A stretch of 60,000 nucleotides of DNA from Adiantum capillus-veneris. Taxonomy: Eukaryota; Streptophyta; Polypodiopsida; Polypodiales; Pteridaceae. The DNA lies in NCBI GenBank assembly GCA_014529385.2, contig CM043969.1:15315446-15375445 (forward strand). Direction: 5' to 3'. Below are positions 30,557 to 41,185 of this stretch, one piece after another; positions within the stretch are counted from its first letter, which is position 1; every line of letters starts with the position of its first letter. The notes under the pieces were generated by a model. The model was given only the letters and a program-made list of their open reading frames with translations, made no database searches and was not told the DNA's origin. The position numbers and the translations under genes were made by a program.

Positions 30557-32905
30557 ATGCATTTTGACCCAACAACAATGCAAATGTTTCAAGCATTTGC
30601 AATGTTCATGCAACAACAACATGCCATTGAAAGAAGGGAGATTTCAACAACGAAGGCCATACAAGCAGTCGTCAATAGAATGGATCATTTCAATGGCAAA
30701 GATGTAACCAAGTACTTACGTGAGTATGTGAAGGAGATGGAGCTGCATCGCGTGTCAGAAGGTGAGATGATTCAAAGCTTTGAGCTAGTTGTTGCTCCAG
30801 AAATTAGAGAGCATGTTAGGGTAATTAAAGATGGACATGGGAGAAATTGGGAAGAACTCAAAGTAGCTTTAAAGGAGGAATATTTCATGGAGGACTCGGA
30901 GAGAGTGACCAAAAGGACATTCTTAGAATGGGTAGTCAAGCCAAAGCAAGGACTATCAATAACAGAGCTACTTAGGGAATTTGAGTGGCGCTATGCACAA
31001 CTCACTAGGACAGAAAGGGCCACACTAGATGCAGAGAAGACAGATCTTTTCTTACAAGCTGCAGGTAAAGAGTTTCAAGAAAATTTGGAGCTTCTTCTTG
31101 AAGATAAAGATGCTGAGCAAGGACTAAAGACCGACTGGAATGAGGTTGAAGGTGCTGTCTCACTGCTTACCAAACGACAAAGAAGAAGGGACAAGATGGT
31201 AGTAAACACTACAAGTCCTTCCACCTCAACTTCTGACAAAATGGTAAAGCCTACTTTTATCGCTCCTAAGTTTGATGAGTCCATGCTAGATGAGCTTGTG
31301 AAGGGAATGCGTGACTTGAAGGTGAAGTTTGCAAAGCTTGAAGAAAAAGGCCAACCATCAGGTCCACTTCCTAGGCAAAGACAACAGTCCAAAGAAGGGT
31401 TTGTTAATAGATGTATTTGGTGTGATAGTACAGACCATGTAAGAAGGGATTGTGATGATTTTAGTGATGCTTTGTCAAAATATGTTGTCTTTTTTAAGGA
31501 TGGTAAAATCCACTTAAGAGAGACAGGTCTACCCTTGAGAACTAACTTTGGGAAGGAGGGAATGCAAACCTTAGTTGAAGATATGGCAACTAAGCATGCC
31601 ACCTCTTCAGTTGAGGCAGCTACTTATGGAGTAAAAATTAAACATTTTTGTGATGAAGAGGTGAGTGACCATCATTGTCAAATTTGGCCAAATGTCATGC
31701 AATTAGCTAAAAAGGGAAAGCTTACAAAAGAGATTCTACATGAAGCGGTTGATTGCATACGTTTAGAAACAGGATGGAATGGTCCATTGGACTCATTGTC
31801 AGTGCATGCCTACATTACAAAATGCCAACAAAATGAGGCAATTGTAGAAGAGAAGAGCAGACGTGAGAATGCTGATGAAGGACCATCAAAAAGAGCTTCT
31901 AGAAGTGGGGGAAGAAGCGACTCAATGCCTTCTCAAACACCCTCAACACAAGGAGCATCTCCACCTGAAGTACTCATGGAGGAGTCTACAACAGGAAAGA
32001 AGAAAGAGCCAACGAAAGGTAAGACAAAAGACCCAACTTATAAACTACAATCTGATATTGAGGTTGCTACAGATTTAAAGAAAGTCTTGGAGGAAAGGAT
32101 CTTGAATAGAAAGATTGAGTTTACTCTGGGAGAAGTTCTTGGCATTGCAAAGCGTGAATTCCATGAGGAGATCATTGACATCATCAAGAGGAAGAGACAA
32201 ACCCTTGCTGAAGTTTCTCGTCCACAGGTTGAAGGGGAAACCTCAAAGACACAAGGGATGCATCTGCAAAATAAGGAGAATGATGGAGCAGTGGTAGGAT
32301 GCTACCAATCTAGTGGGAGAGTGAAGCAAGTGCATTTCTCAAATGATGATGAAGAAGTTGAAGATATTCCTAGGAGTTACTATTCACGAAGTCATTGGGC
32401 AAGGGCTACTACAGAAACTTTGGTCAAGGTAGGTGATCTTGAAGAGCCATTTGTTGCCTTGATTGACCATGGTTCAGAAATAAACATAATGTCAAAGAGT
32501 CTCTACAACAAGTGCAAATGGCCGATGGACACAAATCATGGCTGGATGGTAAAAGTGGCAAACAATTCATCCGGTGAATTGTATGCAGCATGTCCAGCTG
32601 TGAAGGTAACAATAGGTGATGTAAAGATTGACCAAAACTTCTTTGTACAGGATACATCTTCATATCATCTCATCCTTGGACAACCCTACATTGTGGGAGT
32701 TCGAATGGAAACAAAGGTAATGGATGATGGTTCGGCATATGCTAGGATACGTAGCAAAGATGGTAAACGAGTTGTCCAATTTCTCACAGTTTGTGTGAAC
32801 CATGAAAGAAATCATGACAACCTCAGAGAACATCCTCTACCAAAGGTGAGCAAAGAGTTTCATGATCATAGAGAAATGATGGGTTTTGGCCAAGTACCAT
32901 TGTAA
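30557..32905 (+). CDS. Gag-protease polyprotein of element A
   Basis: An open frame of 782 codons beginning 80 bases after the LTR. Residues about 30-220 form the capsid-like gag region (FNGKDVTKYLREYVKEMELH, WEELKVALKEEYF, LSITELLREFEWRYAQL). A zinc knuckle CIWCDSTDHVRRDC (C-x2-C-x4-H-x4-C) lies near residue 286. A charged linker rich in Lys, Glu and Ser follows. The protease starts near residue 625: VALIDHGSEINIMS with catalytic Asp near 636, and LILGQPYI near 705. The usual D-[TS]-G triplet reads D-H-G. The ATG at 30557 fits the start of the gag homology. Stop TAA at 32903-32905; the next coding part is in another frame. Confidence 0.88.
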   Translation: MHFDPTTMQMFQAFAMFMQQQHAIERREISTTKAIQAVVNRMDHFNGKDVTKYLREYVKEMELHRVSEGEMIQSFELVVAPEIREHVRVIKDGHGRNWEELKVALKEEYFMEDSERVTKRTFLEWVVKPKQGLSITELLREFEWRYAQLTRTERATLDAEKTDLFLQAAGKEFQENLELLLEDKDAEQGLKTDWNEVEGAVSLLTKRQRRRDKMVVNTTSPSTSTSDKMVKPTFIAPKFDESMLDELVKGMRDLKVKFAKLEEKGQPSGPLPRQRQQSKEGFVNRCIWCDSTDHVRRDCDDFSDALSKYVVFFKDGKIHLRETGLPLRTNFGKEGMQTLVEDMATKHATSSVEAATYGVKIKHFCDEEVSDHHCQIWPNVMQLAKKGKLTKEILHEAVDCIRLETGWNGPLDSLSVHAYITKCQQNEAIVEEKSRRENADEGPSKRASRSGGRSDSMPSQTPSTQGASPPEVLMEESTTGKKKEPTKGKTKDPTYKLQSDIEVATDLKKVLEERILNRKIEFTLGEVLGIAKREFHEEIIDIIKRKRQTLAEVSRPQVEGETSKTQGMHLQNKENDGAVVGCYQSSGRVKQVHFSNDDEEVEDIPRSYYSRSHWARATTETLVKVGDLEEPFVALIDHGSEINIMSKSLYNKCKWPMDTNHGWMVKVANNSSGELYAACPAVKVTIGDVKIDQNFFVQDTSSYHLILGQPYIVGVRMETKVMDDGSAYARIRSKDGKRVVQFLTVCVNHERNHDNLREHPLPKVSKEFHDHREMMGFGQVPL

Positions 32906-33468
32906 AGCGGGATTGCAGTGGTACAAAAAGAAAAAGGGTCTCGCCTGATCCAAAAATAGGTGAAGCGTTTTCAAAGAGCTCCTTGGTAACAAAGAATGGA
33001 TCATTATGTTTTACAAAACTTGAAGATTTGAAGAGATGTGAGAGGCAATATGTGCATAATGTACAAATAGGCATGAAAAAGAGTGGGTTGCTAGAGCCTA
33101 CTGAAAATGTTTTGGGTTTGTGTGAACAAGTTTCTTTTGTAGATACTATGGGTGAGCTTGATGCTATAATGGGGTCTAATTTGCATCTTGAAAATGAAGT
33201 TGTGGAAGTTTGCTCTATGGAAATGTATCAAGTAATAGAAGCCTTTAAAGAAAGCCAAACAGTTGGCCCAGAAGTCCATGTTGAAACTAAATACAAGAGT
33301 GTAGCAAAGAAGGTGAAACCAGTAGCTTCACCCTTACCACACAACAACAGGGAAAAGATTGGGCAGGCTTCTTTACAACCAAGTTTGAGGAATCCTAAAA
33401 ATATTGGGCATACCTTCACAAAGGAGTCTTTCCAAGACTTGCAGATTGGTTGCGAGCTCCTATGGTAA
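32906..33468 (+). pseudogene. Linker between protease and reverse transcriptase of element A
   Basis: The open part 32983-33468 reads LFTKLEDLKRCERQ-like basic sequence, then VEVCSMEMYQVIEAFKESQT and a run leading to GHTFTKESF. There the correct frame moves to FPRLADWLRAPM (33426 on), showing a small indel near 33425. Upstream, between 32906 and 32982, the frame also differs from gag-protease. I recognise no domain; in full elements it would be spacer before reverse transcriptase. Confidence 0.55.
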
Positions 33469-34400
33469 TTTTCACAATACCTCATGTGCCTTGGAATCTG
33501 CGGCCTATTCCGGTTCCAAAGGCTCATTTGCCAAAGTTAGTAGAGCTACTAAATGAGAAAATCAAAATGGGAATCTTGGAGCCTTCTTGTGCTCCATACT
33601 CAAACAGGTGGTTCACAGTTCTGAAGAAGAATGATTCTCTACGCTTCATCCAAGATATGCAACCAGTGAACAAGGTGACAATTAGAAATGTAGGTACAGG
33701 TCCAATTGTGGATGAGTTTGCAGAGGCATTTGCAAGAAGGGCAATCTACTCAATGGGGGATCTCTACTCAGGGTATGATCAATTTCAGCTTGCAATCGAA
33801 AGCAGAGACTTGACAACCATGAGGACACCTTTGGGTTTGGTAAGGATGTGTACCTTGCCATAGGGAGCAACCAACTCGATTGCACATATGATGAATGGGA
33901 TGAATAAGGTCTTACGTGACTTTATTCCTCAAATCACAATGCCTTTCATTGATGATTTTACTATCAAAGGATGTGAAGAAAGTGACAAAGATGAAGCTTT
34001 GGATCTCAAGGGATGTCGCAGGTTTGTGGTAAATCACATAAATGATTGTGATAAAATTTTGTCTAGGTTGGAAGAAGTGAATCTTACATTGTCAGGGAAA
34101 AGGTCTATGTTTGGTGTCAATGAAGTGCTTATTGTGGGACACATGTGCGGGCCATATGGTAGGAAACCTTGTCCAACAAAGGTAGATGCCATCCAAAGAA
34201 TGAAAGAAACGTGCACTAGCATCAACGAGGTTAGAAGGTTTCTGGGAGCATGTGTCTTCTATGTTATTTGGATTCCACATTATGCACATGTAGTTGATCC
34301 TCTTTATCAACTGCTTAGAAAGAATCAGAAGTTTAAATGGACAGAAGCACATGTAAAATCCATGAAAAAGCTAAAGGAGTTGCTCCAGTCAGCGACAACT
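33426..34400 (+). pseudogene. Reverse transcriptase of element A
   Basis: Blocks in order: FTIPHVPWNLRPIPVPKAHL, EPSCAPYSNRWFTVLKKN, LRFIQDMQPVNKVTIRNVG, YSMGDLYSGYDQFQLAIESR, TPLGLVRMCTLP, stop, then TNSIAHMMNGMNKVL and the catalytic loop MPFIDDFTIKG (FIDD for YxDD). TAG at 33861-33863 falls where the family has LP-Q-GATNS, so CAG-to-TAG is the likely lesion. RFIQDMQPVNKVTIRN in place of the usual RxCVDYRxLN is notable: it resembles gypsy lineages of basidiomycete fungi as I remember them. The thumb-connection region (RRFLGACVFYVIWIPHYAHV) follows. Confidence 0.88.
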
Positions 34401-35042
34401 TTGAGAAAGGTAGACTATGAGTGTCAAAGGCCAGTAATTGTGACAGTAGACACCAGTCCTACAGGGATTGGATGGGCAATAGGGAAAGATGACAAAGAAG
34501 GACACAGGTATGTGGTAAGATTTGGAGCAAAGGTGCTAAGTGCTCGCCAAAGAAACTATCCACAGATAAAGAGAGAGTTATGGGGTATGGTTACAGCCTT
34601 GAAAAGTGGGAAAGAGTACCTAATTGGTGCATGTGTGGTTGTAGAAACAGATTGCCTACCACTTCTTGGGATGATTACAAGCTGCCCAACACCAGACATT
34701 GCTATGTTGCGGTGGATTGCCTACATTAAGTCCTTAAATCCCGAGTTTAAGCACATTGCAGGTAAAGACAACACAGTGGTAGAGATGCTATCAAGGGCAA
34801 GGTATGAAGATGAGTCACAAATGATTGATGATGGAGATGATGTAGGCACAAAATTCTATTCTATCTCTCATGTCAAAGGTAACAATGTCTGCATGACTAA
34901 TCTATTTGAATCATTCTTGAAAGAGCTTTATGAAGGTGATTGGATTCTTATTGGAAGCTACTTGAGTACTCTAACAAAACAGGATGATTGGTCTAACAAG
35001 AATTCAAGAGGATACGCAGGAAAGCATATGGGTACTTTTTGA
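34401..35042 (+). pseudogene. RNase H of element A
   Basis: It reads RPVIVTVDTSPTGIGWAIGK (first Asp), QRNYPQIKRELWGMVTALKS (Glu) and VVETDCLPLLGMI (Asp), ending in a tail HIAGKDNTVVEMLSRARY. A frameshift near 35035 moves to the integrase frame. The phrase around VETDCLPLLGMITSCPTPDI with a following RWIAYIKSLN again matches the unusual lineage noted for the RT. Confidence 0.82.
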
Positions 35043-35920
35043 GGGATGGTTACTTGTGGAAGCATCCTAAACAAAAGGGTGCTACACCACAACGGGTTAT
35101 ATGTAAAAAAGAGACTCAAGTAAAGCTCATGCAAGCGTTTCATGAGAGTCTATGGGCTGGACACAGGGGTGTATGGGCAACCTTCTCCAAGTTGAAAGAA
35201 AAATACTGGTGGAAGGGTATGTATAAACATGTATCTCAATTTGTAGAGTCATGTGTAACTTGTCAAATGTATTCAAATGTCCGACATCGTGATGGATTGC
35301 ACCCTACATATCCACTAGCCATGCACTATAAATGGGTTGTGGATCTAGTCACAATGCCTCTAGGACTCTGGAAGATGAGATACTTGGTTCTTGCACGAGA
35401 GGACCTAACTAACCAGGTTGAAGGAAGAGCATTAAGAGCTAAAACCACAGAAGCTGTGTGCAAATTCCCTCTTGATGAGGTGATTTGCCGTTATGGTTGT
35501 GTGGGAAAAATCACTGCAGATAGAGGTGAAGTGGATGCCAAAGAAGCAAGGGAGTTCTTTTCTAGATTAGGAATCAAGCTTTCTCTTACTACAGCTTACA
35601 ACCCTGAAGGCAATGGAAAGAGTGAAAGAGGGCATCCTCCTATCATCAAAGCTTTGGCCAAGGCTTGCGAAGGAGGAGTTGGTGAGTGGCCAAAATTGTT
35701 ACCATATGCTTTATGGGCTGATCGTACAACACATAGCTCAGTAACTCGCTACATGCCTGCGGAGCTAATGTATGGTCAAAAGCCAGTGATGCCGATTGAA
35801 GATACAATTCCCACATGGAATGTACTACCTTGGAAAGAGGGGCTTAGCAGGGAAGATCTCCTTGCACTGCGTATAAGGCAGCTAGAGAGAAGTCGTGGAG
35901 ACATTGAAGCTGCAAAATAA
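35039..35920 (+). pseudogene. Integrase zinc module and core of element A
   Basis: Open over 293 codons. Zinc module: AFHESLWAGHRGVWATF with CVTCQM (H, H, C-x2-C). Core: WVVDLVTMPLG (Asp), KITADRGEVD (Asp) and YNPEGNGKSERGH (Glu), the DDE triad. The following helix (IIKALAKACEGGVGEWPKLL) and LWADRTTHSSVTRYMPAEL are intact. A TAA at 35918-35920 after RGDIEAAK ends the frame, but it continues in the same frame on the other side, so the stop is a nonsense lesion. Confidence 0.87.
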
Positions 35921-36319
35921 CGACTCAAAAATGCAAGGTTGAAAAACAAGGACTACTTTGATAAGCGACATCGACTCAAGAGCAAAGCAATTGACAAAGG
36001 TGACTGGGTTTTGGTGTATGATAGTAGCCTTGATAACCAGCACACAGTCATGCGTAAGTTTTCAAAAAGATGGTTTGGACTGTATGTTGTAAAGCATGTG
36101 CATGAAAATGCTACTTACAGCTTGTCTGAACTAGATGGTACAGAAGTAAAGATTCCCATTGCAGGAAAAAGGATCAAAATGTTTAAGAGAAGAGGAGACA
36201 ATGATCCAGAAGATGTTGATGAGGAAGAAGAGCAAACCACAAGTAAAGATCAAAGTGAAGATGAAGCTTTGGAATCATCCAGTGAAGAAGAAAGCAAAGA
36301 AGATGTACAAGAGGGCTGA
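35921..36319 (+). CDS. Integrase C-terminal domain and acidic tail of element A
   Basis: The same frame as the core, beyond TAA. It reads RLKNARLKNKDYFDKRHRLK, GDWVLVYDSSLDNQ, KRWFGLYVVKHVHENATYSL, SELDGTEVKIPIAGKRIKMF, then an Asp/Glu/Ser tail to TGA at 36317-36319. WFG-L-Y stands in place of the GPF/Y turn. No chromodomain is seen. The CACTA element at the window start has inserted into the matching position of a related copy. Confidence 0.82.
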   Translation, partial: RLKNARLKNKDYFDKRHRLKSKAIDKGDWVLVYDSSLDNQHTVMRKFSKRWFGLYVVKHVHENATYSLSELDGTEVKIPIAGKRIKMFKRRGDNDPEDVDEEEEQTTSKDQSEDEALESSSEEESKEDVQEG

Positions 36320-36366
36320 TCTTACAAAGAAATAATGTGGCATATACCAGAGGATGTGCAGGTTTA

Positions 36367-36377
36367 GAGGGGGTAGA
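36367..36377 (+). other. Polypurine tract of element A
   Basis: AGAGGGGGTAGA directly before the 3' LTR TGTCGTG; the related copy at 5781-5792 has AGAGGGGGTGGA. Confidence 0.8.
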
Positions 36378-37544
36378 TGTCGTGCTGTGACACGTACATA
36401 GTGGGAATGCATGCTACAAGATCTATCTTGTAATCTTTTAGATACATAATTATCTTTCCTATAATGTACATATGCATATTTAAGTATAATAATAAGCCTT
36501 CTATCTCATCCTATTATTTTTCTCAAGGGTAACCTATTCTTACTTTACCATCAGAAAATACTATGGAAAAAGCATCAATAGCTCCGCCTCTTTAACATGG
36601 GGCAAAAAGCATTGATTCTTTATTTCTACTATCTCATTATCATCTCACACCCTAGTTAGATCCTATATCTAGGGTAAACTCCAATATATATATATTCTAT
36701 GTATTTTTCATATTTCTTATATTTCTTTTTAAATAGCTACTAGGAGGGAATCAAATCCTAGTGGGACACTAGGTGGCATGATTTCAAAGATACACTTATT
36801 TTAATGCATTATTGCAAGCATGATTACAAAACTTTGTCAAGGAGCAATGTCATGATTTCATATGGCATGAGGTGTCCTTTGGAATTAAATGAAAGTCTAG
36901 GCTAAGGGGACCACGGGAAGACTTTTGCTGCCAGAAATGGACCCTATTTTGATGAATTTTTTACACAAGTTTCCTATCCGAATTGGAAAATGATTTTAAA
37001 ATGAAAATCGTAGCTAATGAGCTGAAGTTTCTGCTCATATTTTTACTTTTTTATTTGGAGCCACGTTTGAGGAGATATGATCAAAATACTGGACCCCAGT
37101 CTGCCCACATCATGCAGGGACAGCTCATTTCCAACTTTTCCAATTCCTATTCACACTGGCTCCTCTCTTCTTGTGTAAACCCTTGGGGGTTCCCTTCACC
37201 TATAAAAGGGGACCTCTTCTTCCTTGAAAAAAAACTTAAGCATTCAAGCCATTGATGAGAGGAATTCTTGAGGGAGTGAGTAGTAATGCCTAATTATACT
37301 TAGCCATTAACATAAGCCTAAGCGTACACTTTCTCCTAGAGGAAGACTAGCCATCCTTGCATGCTATTCTTGGAAGATCAACTCTAATCAAAGAAGGGCG
37401 TGGACTTGGCGTATCAATCAAAGTTGAATTCTTCCCTCTTCTTCTCTCTTCATCAATAATGGTGCCGAAGGGTTTGTCAAGTAAGATGTGTTCTACATTG
37501 ATGTTTTCTTGATTTCTTGTTGTTTTCTTTTTCATCTCTAATCC

Positions 37545-37592
<48 letters not shown>

Positions 37593-38434
37593 TATATATA
37601 TAGATATATATGTATCTAATCTCATCTCCTTAACCAAACCTATCTCTCTCATTCTTAGTAATTCATCCTCTCTGCAAATTCTAGGTTCTCTTTTCTACAG
37701 GTACATCTCTCCCCGCAGTATCCTTATTGCCTACGGGCAAGAATAGGGCTTGGGAGGGAAACTTCTCATCTCTTCACTTCTCTCATATCTACATTTTTCA
37801 CATACTATCCTAGATGAATAACCCACATGATGATCATTTCTATCGCTTTCACTCTGTACGATCTATTAGAATTAACGTATGGATTAGCCAAAAAATACAC
37901 TTTCAACAACGTATAGTGTTTCTCTTTGGCCCAGAAAGGCTTAATGAAATACTTCTATCACCCAATCCCATCATACTACCTCTCATAGACTAACTTTTCT
38001 TTTGACGTAAGCGTAGTTATCTTGCTATGAACCAAGAGGATTTGTACACACAATTAATCCCAATCACTAGACAAAATATATATATTATGATAAGCACAAA
38101 ACTACAATTCCAAAGAACAATTCGTAGCCTATTTGGTCAGTCAAGATTGAATGCCATTAACTCATCTATTAACCCTTTCATATTACCCATGATACGATAT
38201 GACCATAGCCTTGATGTTTTCATTTTCGTATTGTTTTGACATTCTCTTTTGTGTTCTTTCTTTGTGTGTGTGAGTGCAAGAGAGAAAGAGTGAGTTTTCC
38301 TTGATTGCACTTCTTTCCAAACCCTAGTCTTCATGGCATCTATGGTTTAACTCCTTCATATAGTTTTTGTTGAGTTCTCTCACAAACTCTCACAGCCATA
38401 AGCCCGGTGCTTTCCTGGCAAGACCGCAAATTTC
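36378..38434 (+). repeat. 3' LTR of element A
   Basis: It matches 28472-30470 almost throughout, down to GACCGCAAATTTCT. Differences are scattered substitutions and an expanded (TA)n tract at about 37546-37612 that is almost absent from the 5' LTR. The final CGACA of the 5' LTR is not present; TGCGG follows instead, then C leader sequence. Confidence 0.88.
37546..37612. repeat. (TA)n microsatellite unique to the right LTR of A
   Basis: About 60 bases of TA with three GA interruptions; the 5' LTR has only CCGATATATGTATC here. Confidence 0.95.
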
Positions 38435-38439
38435 TTGCG

Positions 38440-39290
38440 GCGTAGGATGTCTACTGCATGATTCTGAGACCAAAATTCTCCTGTGACCATACCATGCTGT
38501 CATATAGCCTTAGATAAGCCTCCTAGTCAATTTTGGTATAATTTGGAGTTGATTTGACTTAGGAATTCATCAGAACAGACATCAGGCTTTTGGAACATAT
38601 TCTTGATCATTTGACCAACCTATAGGTGTCAAAATCAAAAAGTAAAAATAGATGTGAGTTTAGCACATCAAGGGGAAGCTACAGTGCAAGTTTGAGCTGA
38701 AACAAAGCAAAAAGACATCCTATGCGTAGGATGTCTCCAGGGTCATAAAGTGGTCAAAATTCTACTTTGGCCATATAGGGAGGTTCTAAGTGTCTCAAGG
38801 ATTCAAGAAATTTTTTCAAAAGTGAATTTGGACCTTGTTTGGCCTATTTACCCAGCAAAGACAAGAATTGTCAGACATCCTACTCTTGGAGTGCACTAGA
38901 AGCTCTCAGCCTAAATCTTGACCTATTGGCATCCAAATTCAATTTTGAGTATACCATTGTGTTGCTGAGCACTAGGAGAATCTTGGGATCAAGTTTGTAC
39001 AAAATCTGAGCAGTTAGACATCCTACGTGTAGGATGTCTCCAGCTTGATTTAGGACTCCAAACCAACCTATGAGCACACCACTGTGATCAGCACATCAAG
39101 GAGAAGCTGGGGTGAAAATTTCAAGTCATTCTGAGCAAAAAGACATCCTACGCGTAGGATGTCTCAAGGCCATTTCTAGGTTCAAATGAAATTCTGAGCA
39201 TACCATTGTGTTGCTGGACTCAAGGGGAGTCTCTGGACCAAATTTTGTTAAATTTTGAGCATATAGACATCCTACGCGTAGGATGTGTCT
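38440..39290. repeat. Palindrome array in the C leader, right part
   Basis: It starts with the right half CGTAGGATGTC left by the A insertion. Full 22-bp palindromes lie at 38714-38735, 39017-39038, 39141-39162 and, with a small insertion after the right arm, 39266-39287; a left half is at 38874. Two copies (39141, 39266) have the perfect centre ACGCGT. Spacings are about 125, 143, 160 and 280-290, suggesting degenerate units of roughly 125-160 bp. Confidence 0.9.
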
Positions 39291-39697
39291 AGGCCAATTT
39301 TAGGGTCCAACTGTACTTTTGACCATACAGGAGTGTTCACAGTGTCACAGAGATCCCAAATCTTCTTTTAAAATTGAATTTGGACTCATTTTGACCAGTC
39401 TAAACTGCATTTCACTGTTTTGGCCATAACTTTCACAAACGGTATCGGATCGAAAAAGTTTTTATATCAAAACGTAGCTTGAGAGAGGCAACCATTTAGT
39501 TCAACTTTGAAAAAAACGTCGTTTGAGGCCTCAAAATACATCCGCAAATTAGGGGTGTCTGAAAGCGACAATTTGCGAGAATTGTGATGAAACGGTTGCG
39601 ATTTTGGACATAGTTTTGACTTTTCCCTAACCAAAGCACTTGAACACAGTGGACTAAGTATACTTGAACCAAGCAAAAGCTCTTAAGCCCAGAAATC
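39291..39697 (+). other. End of the C leader, no gene
   Basis: AT-rich leader between the array and gag. It includes TTTTGGCCATAACTTTCACAA. Short minus-strand frames here are not supported. Confidence 0.5.
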
Positions 39698-41146
39698 ATG
39701 TCTACCTTAGATTCAAACACAGCTTACACAAGCTTGGAGATCCCGACGATAGAGGAATATCCTCCCACAATGGATCTTCCAAACTTGCAATTGATAAATA
39801 TCCATCTTGTTGAGAGAGTCTCGATGATTGGTCATGAGAGTGAAGGACTATATAGATACATTGATGACAATGAGGTCAATCTTTATAGGTGCTCAGATCC
39901 ATACCTAGAAGAGATAACAGATTACAAGCTGTTACATGTCTACACATACGGAGTCGACTGTCAATGGAGATCTATAGTTGTCGACAAGTATGGACGAGAA
40001 TACAGAGTTGTAGAAAGCACAAATCCACAGAATGTATTAGAAAGAGGTGGATATTTGGTCAATGAAGGACCAAAAATGCCTCCACCAAACACGAGAATTC
40101 CTATAGGAATTCCAAGAAGAGAGCCACCAGGATTCCCTTCAAGAGCGATATTTGGTCAATGAAGGACCACAAATGCCTCCACCAAACACGAGAATTCCTA
40201 TAGGAATTCCAAGAAGAGAGCCACCAGGATTCCCTTCAAGAGCGATAATGAGAGAAGGATTGGGAGAGTCTCTGTTTAGACTTGTATACAATCGACGAGT
40301 TAGACCATCCCAAGTCCAGAAATGGGTAAACAGAAGATACTCCGGAGATAAAGATCCGAGAGATCACGTAACGGCTTTTAGGAGAGTGATTAGAGCAAAG
40401 GAAGTTTCAGATTTTGCGACACAGTTTGCGGGATTTGGATTGACCCTAGAAGATGATGCAGCTACATGGTTCACTCGGTGGAAAAATGGGATTTTGAGAC
40501 CCTAGATGAGCTATTTGAGGAGTTTATTGAAGAATTCTCGCCAAAAGGAATTGCTCACAACACGGTCTCGCAAATCCATAGATTCAAAAAGAAAGAGAAT
40601 GAATCAGTACGCAAAGCATCATTACGGATCAAGAGATATGTTAAGCTCTGTCCGAGAGCGGAATTACCTACACAAGCACGACTGATGCTGATCTTTATCC
40701 AGGAAATGAGACATGCGGGCCTTCAGAAGGATCTGCATATGATAAGGAGGATGACGCTAAACGAGTTGATCAAAGAAGCTCTTTATCTAGTGGATAACTG
40801 TGAGGCATACAAAGAAAAGGACTTAAAGAGTCAAGGAGATGACACATCCTCTCAGCACAGTGTTTCACAGATAAGTGAGTCCATTGCCAAGCCAACGGCA
40901 CCTATTGATCAAGAAAAGCTTATCGACGACTTGGTCAAGAGGTTGATTCCTCTTGTAAGGTCTTATTCAGGAGAGCCGAAGTGGTGTGAAATTGAGAGAA
41001 AATGGACGAACCATACGGGGGAAGATTGCTATTATAGCATGGAAAATGCTAGGGAAAGGTATGTACAACCTGTTCCAGAAGCACCTACTCCACCTAGATA
41101 CAGTACAGGGAATGCGCCAGGACCAGTAGGAGTTTTAAGGCCATAG
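39698..41146 (+). pseudogene. Gag of element C, broken by a tandem duplication and a frameshift
   Basis: ATG at 39698 opens a 154-codon N-terminal part (TYGVDCQWRSIVVDKYGREY). A 97-bp tandem duplication at 40051-40244 shifts the frame; the second copy then carries FPSRAIMREGLGESLFRLVY and the capsid-type block DHVTAFRRVIRAKEV, DDAATWFTRWKNG. A second shift near 40490 restores the original frame: LDELFEEFIEEFSPKGIAHN, VSQIHRFKKKENESVRKASL, an arginine-rich helix and TLNELIKEALYLVDNCEAYK. This is the Retrotrans_gag type of fold. TAG at 41144-41146 is followed by the same frame. Gag would form the particle. Confidence 0.82.
40051..40244 (+). repeat. 97-bp tandem duplication inside C gag
   Basis: Copies 40051-40147 and 40148-40244 differ at one base (CCAAAAATGCC against CCACAAATGCC). 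The length is not a multiple of three, so it breaks gag. Confidence 0.95.
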
Positions 41147-41185
41147 CTTGTCTTAGGACAACAACCTCCGCTGCCAGGTGCTAGA

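Larger units (their letters stand above)
28472..38439 (+). mobile_element. Ty3/gypsy element A, about 10 kb, nested in the leader of C
   Basis: Two LTRs of about 2.0 kb, near-identical by eye apart from an AT microsatellite in the right one, flank gag-protease, reverse transcriptase, RNase H and integrase in gypsy order. The insertion splits a palindrome unit of C: left flank GACATCCTACGTGT, right flank CGTAGGATGTC. A clean 5-bp duplication is not obvious; the last few bases of the 3' LTR differ from the 5' LTR end. Pol resembles lineages I associate with fungi more than common angiosperm gypsy elements. Confidence 0.9.

Noticed and set aside
31075-31602. 175-codon minus-strand frame opposite gag of A
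   Set aside because: Shadow of the plus-strand gag-protease frame, which has clear domains.
32464-32472. D-H-G in the A protease as a recent inactivating mutation
   Set aside because: The frame is otherwise intact and I recall variants at this position in related lineages; without relatives it cannot be called a lesion.
28016-39290. CRISPR-like reading of regularly spaced palindromes
   Set aside because: Plant retrotransposon leader; the intervals are related to each other rather than unique spacers, and no cas genes exist here.
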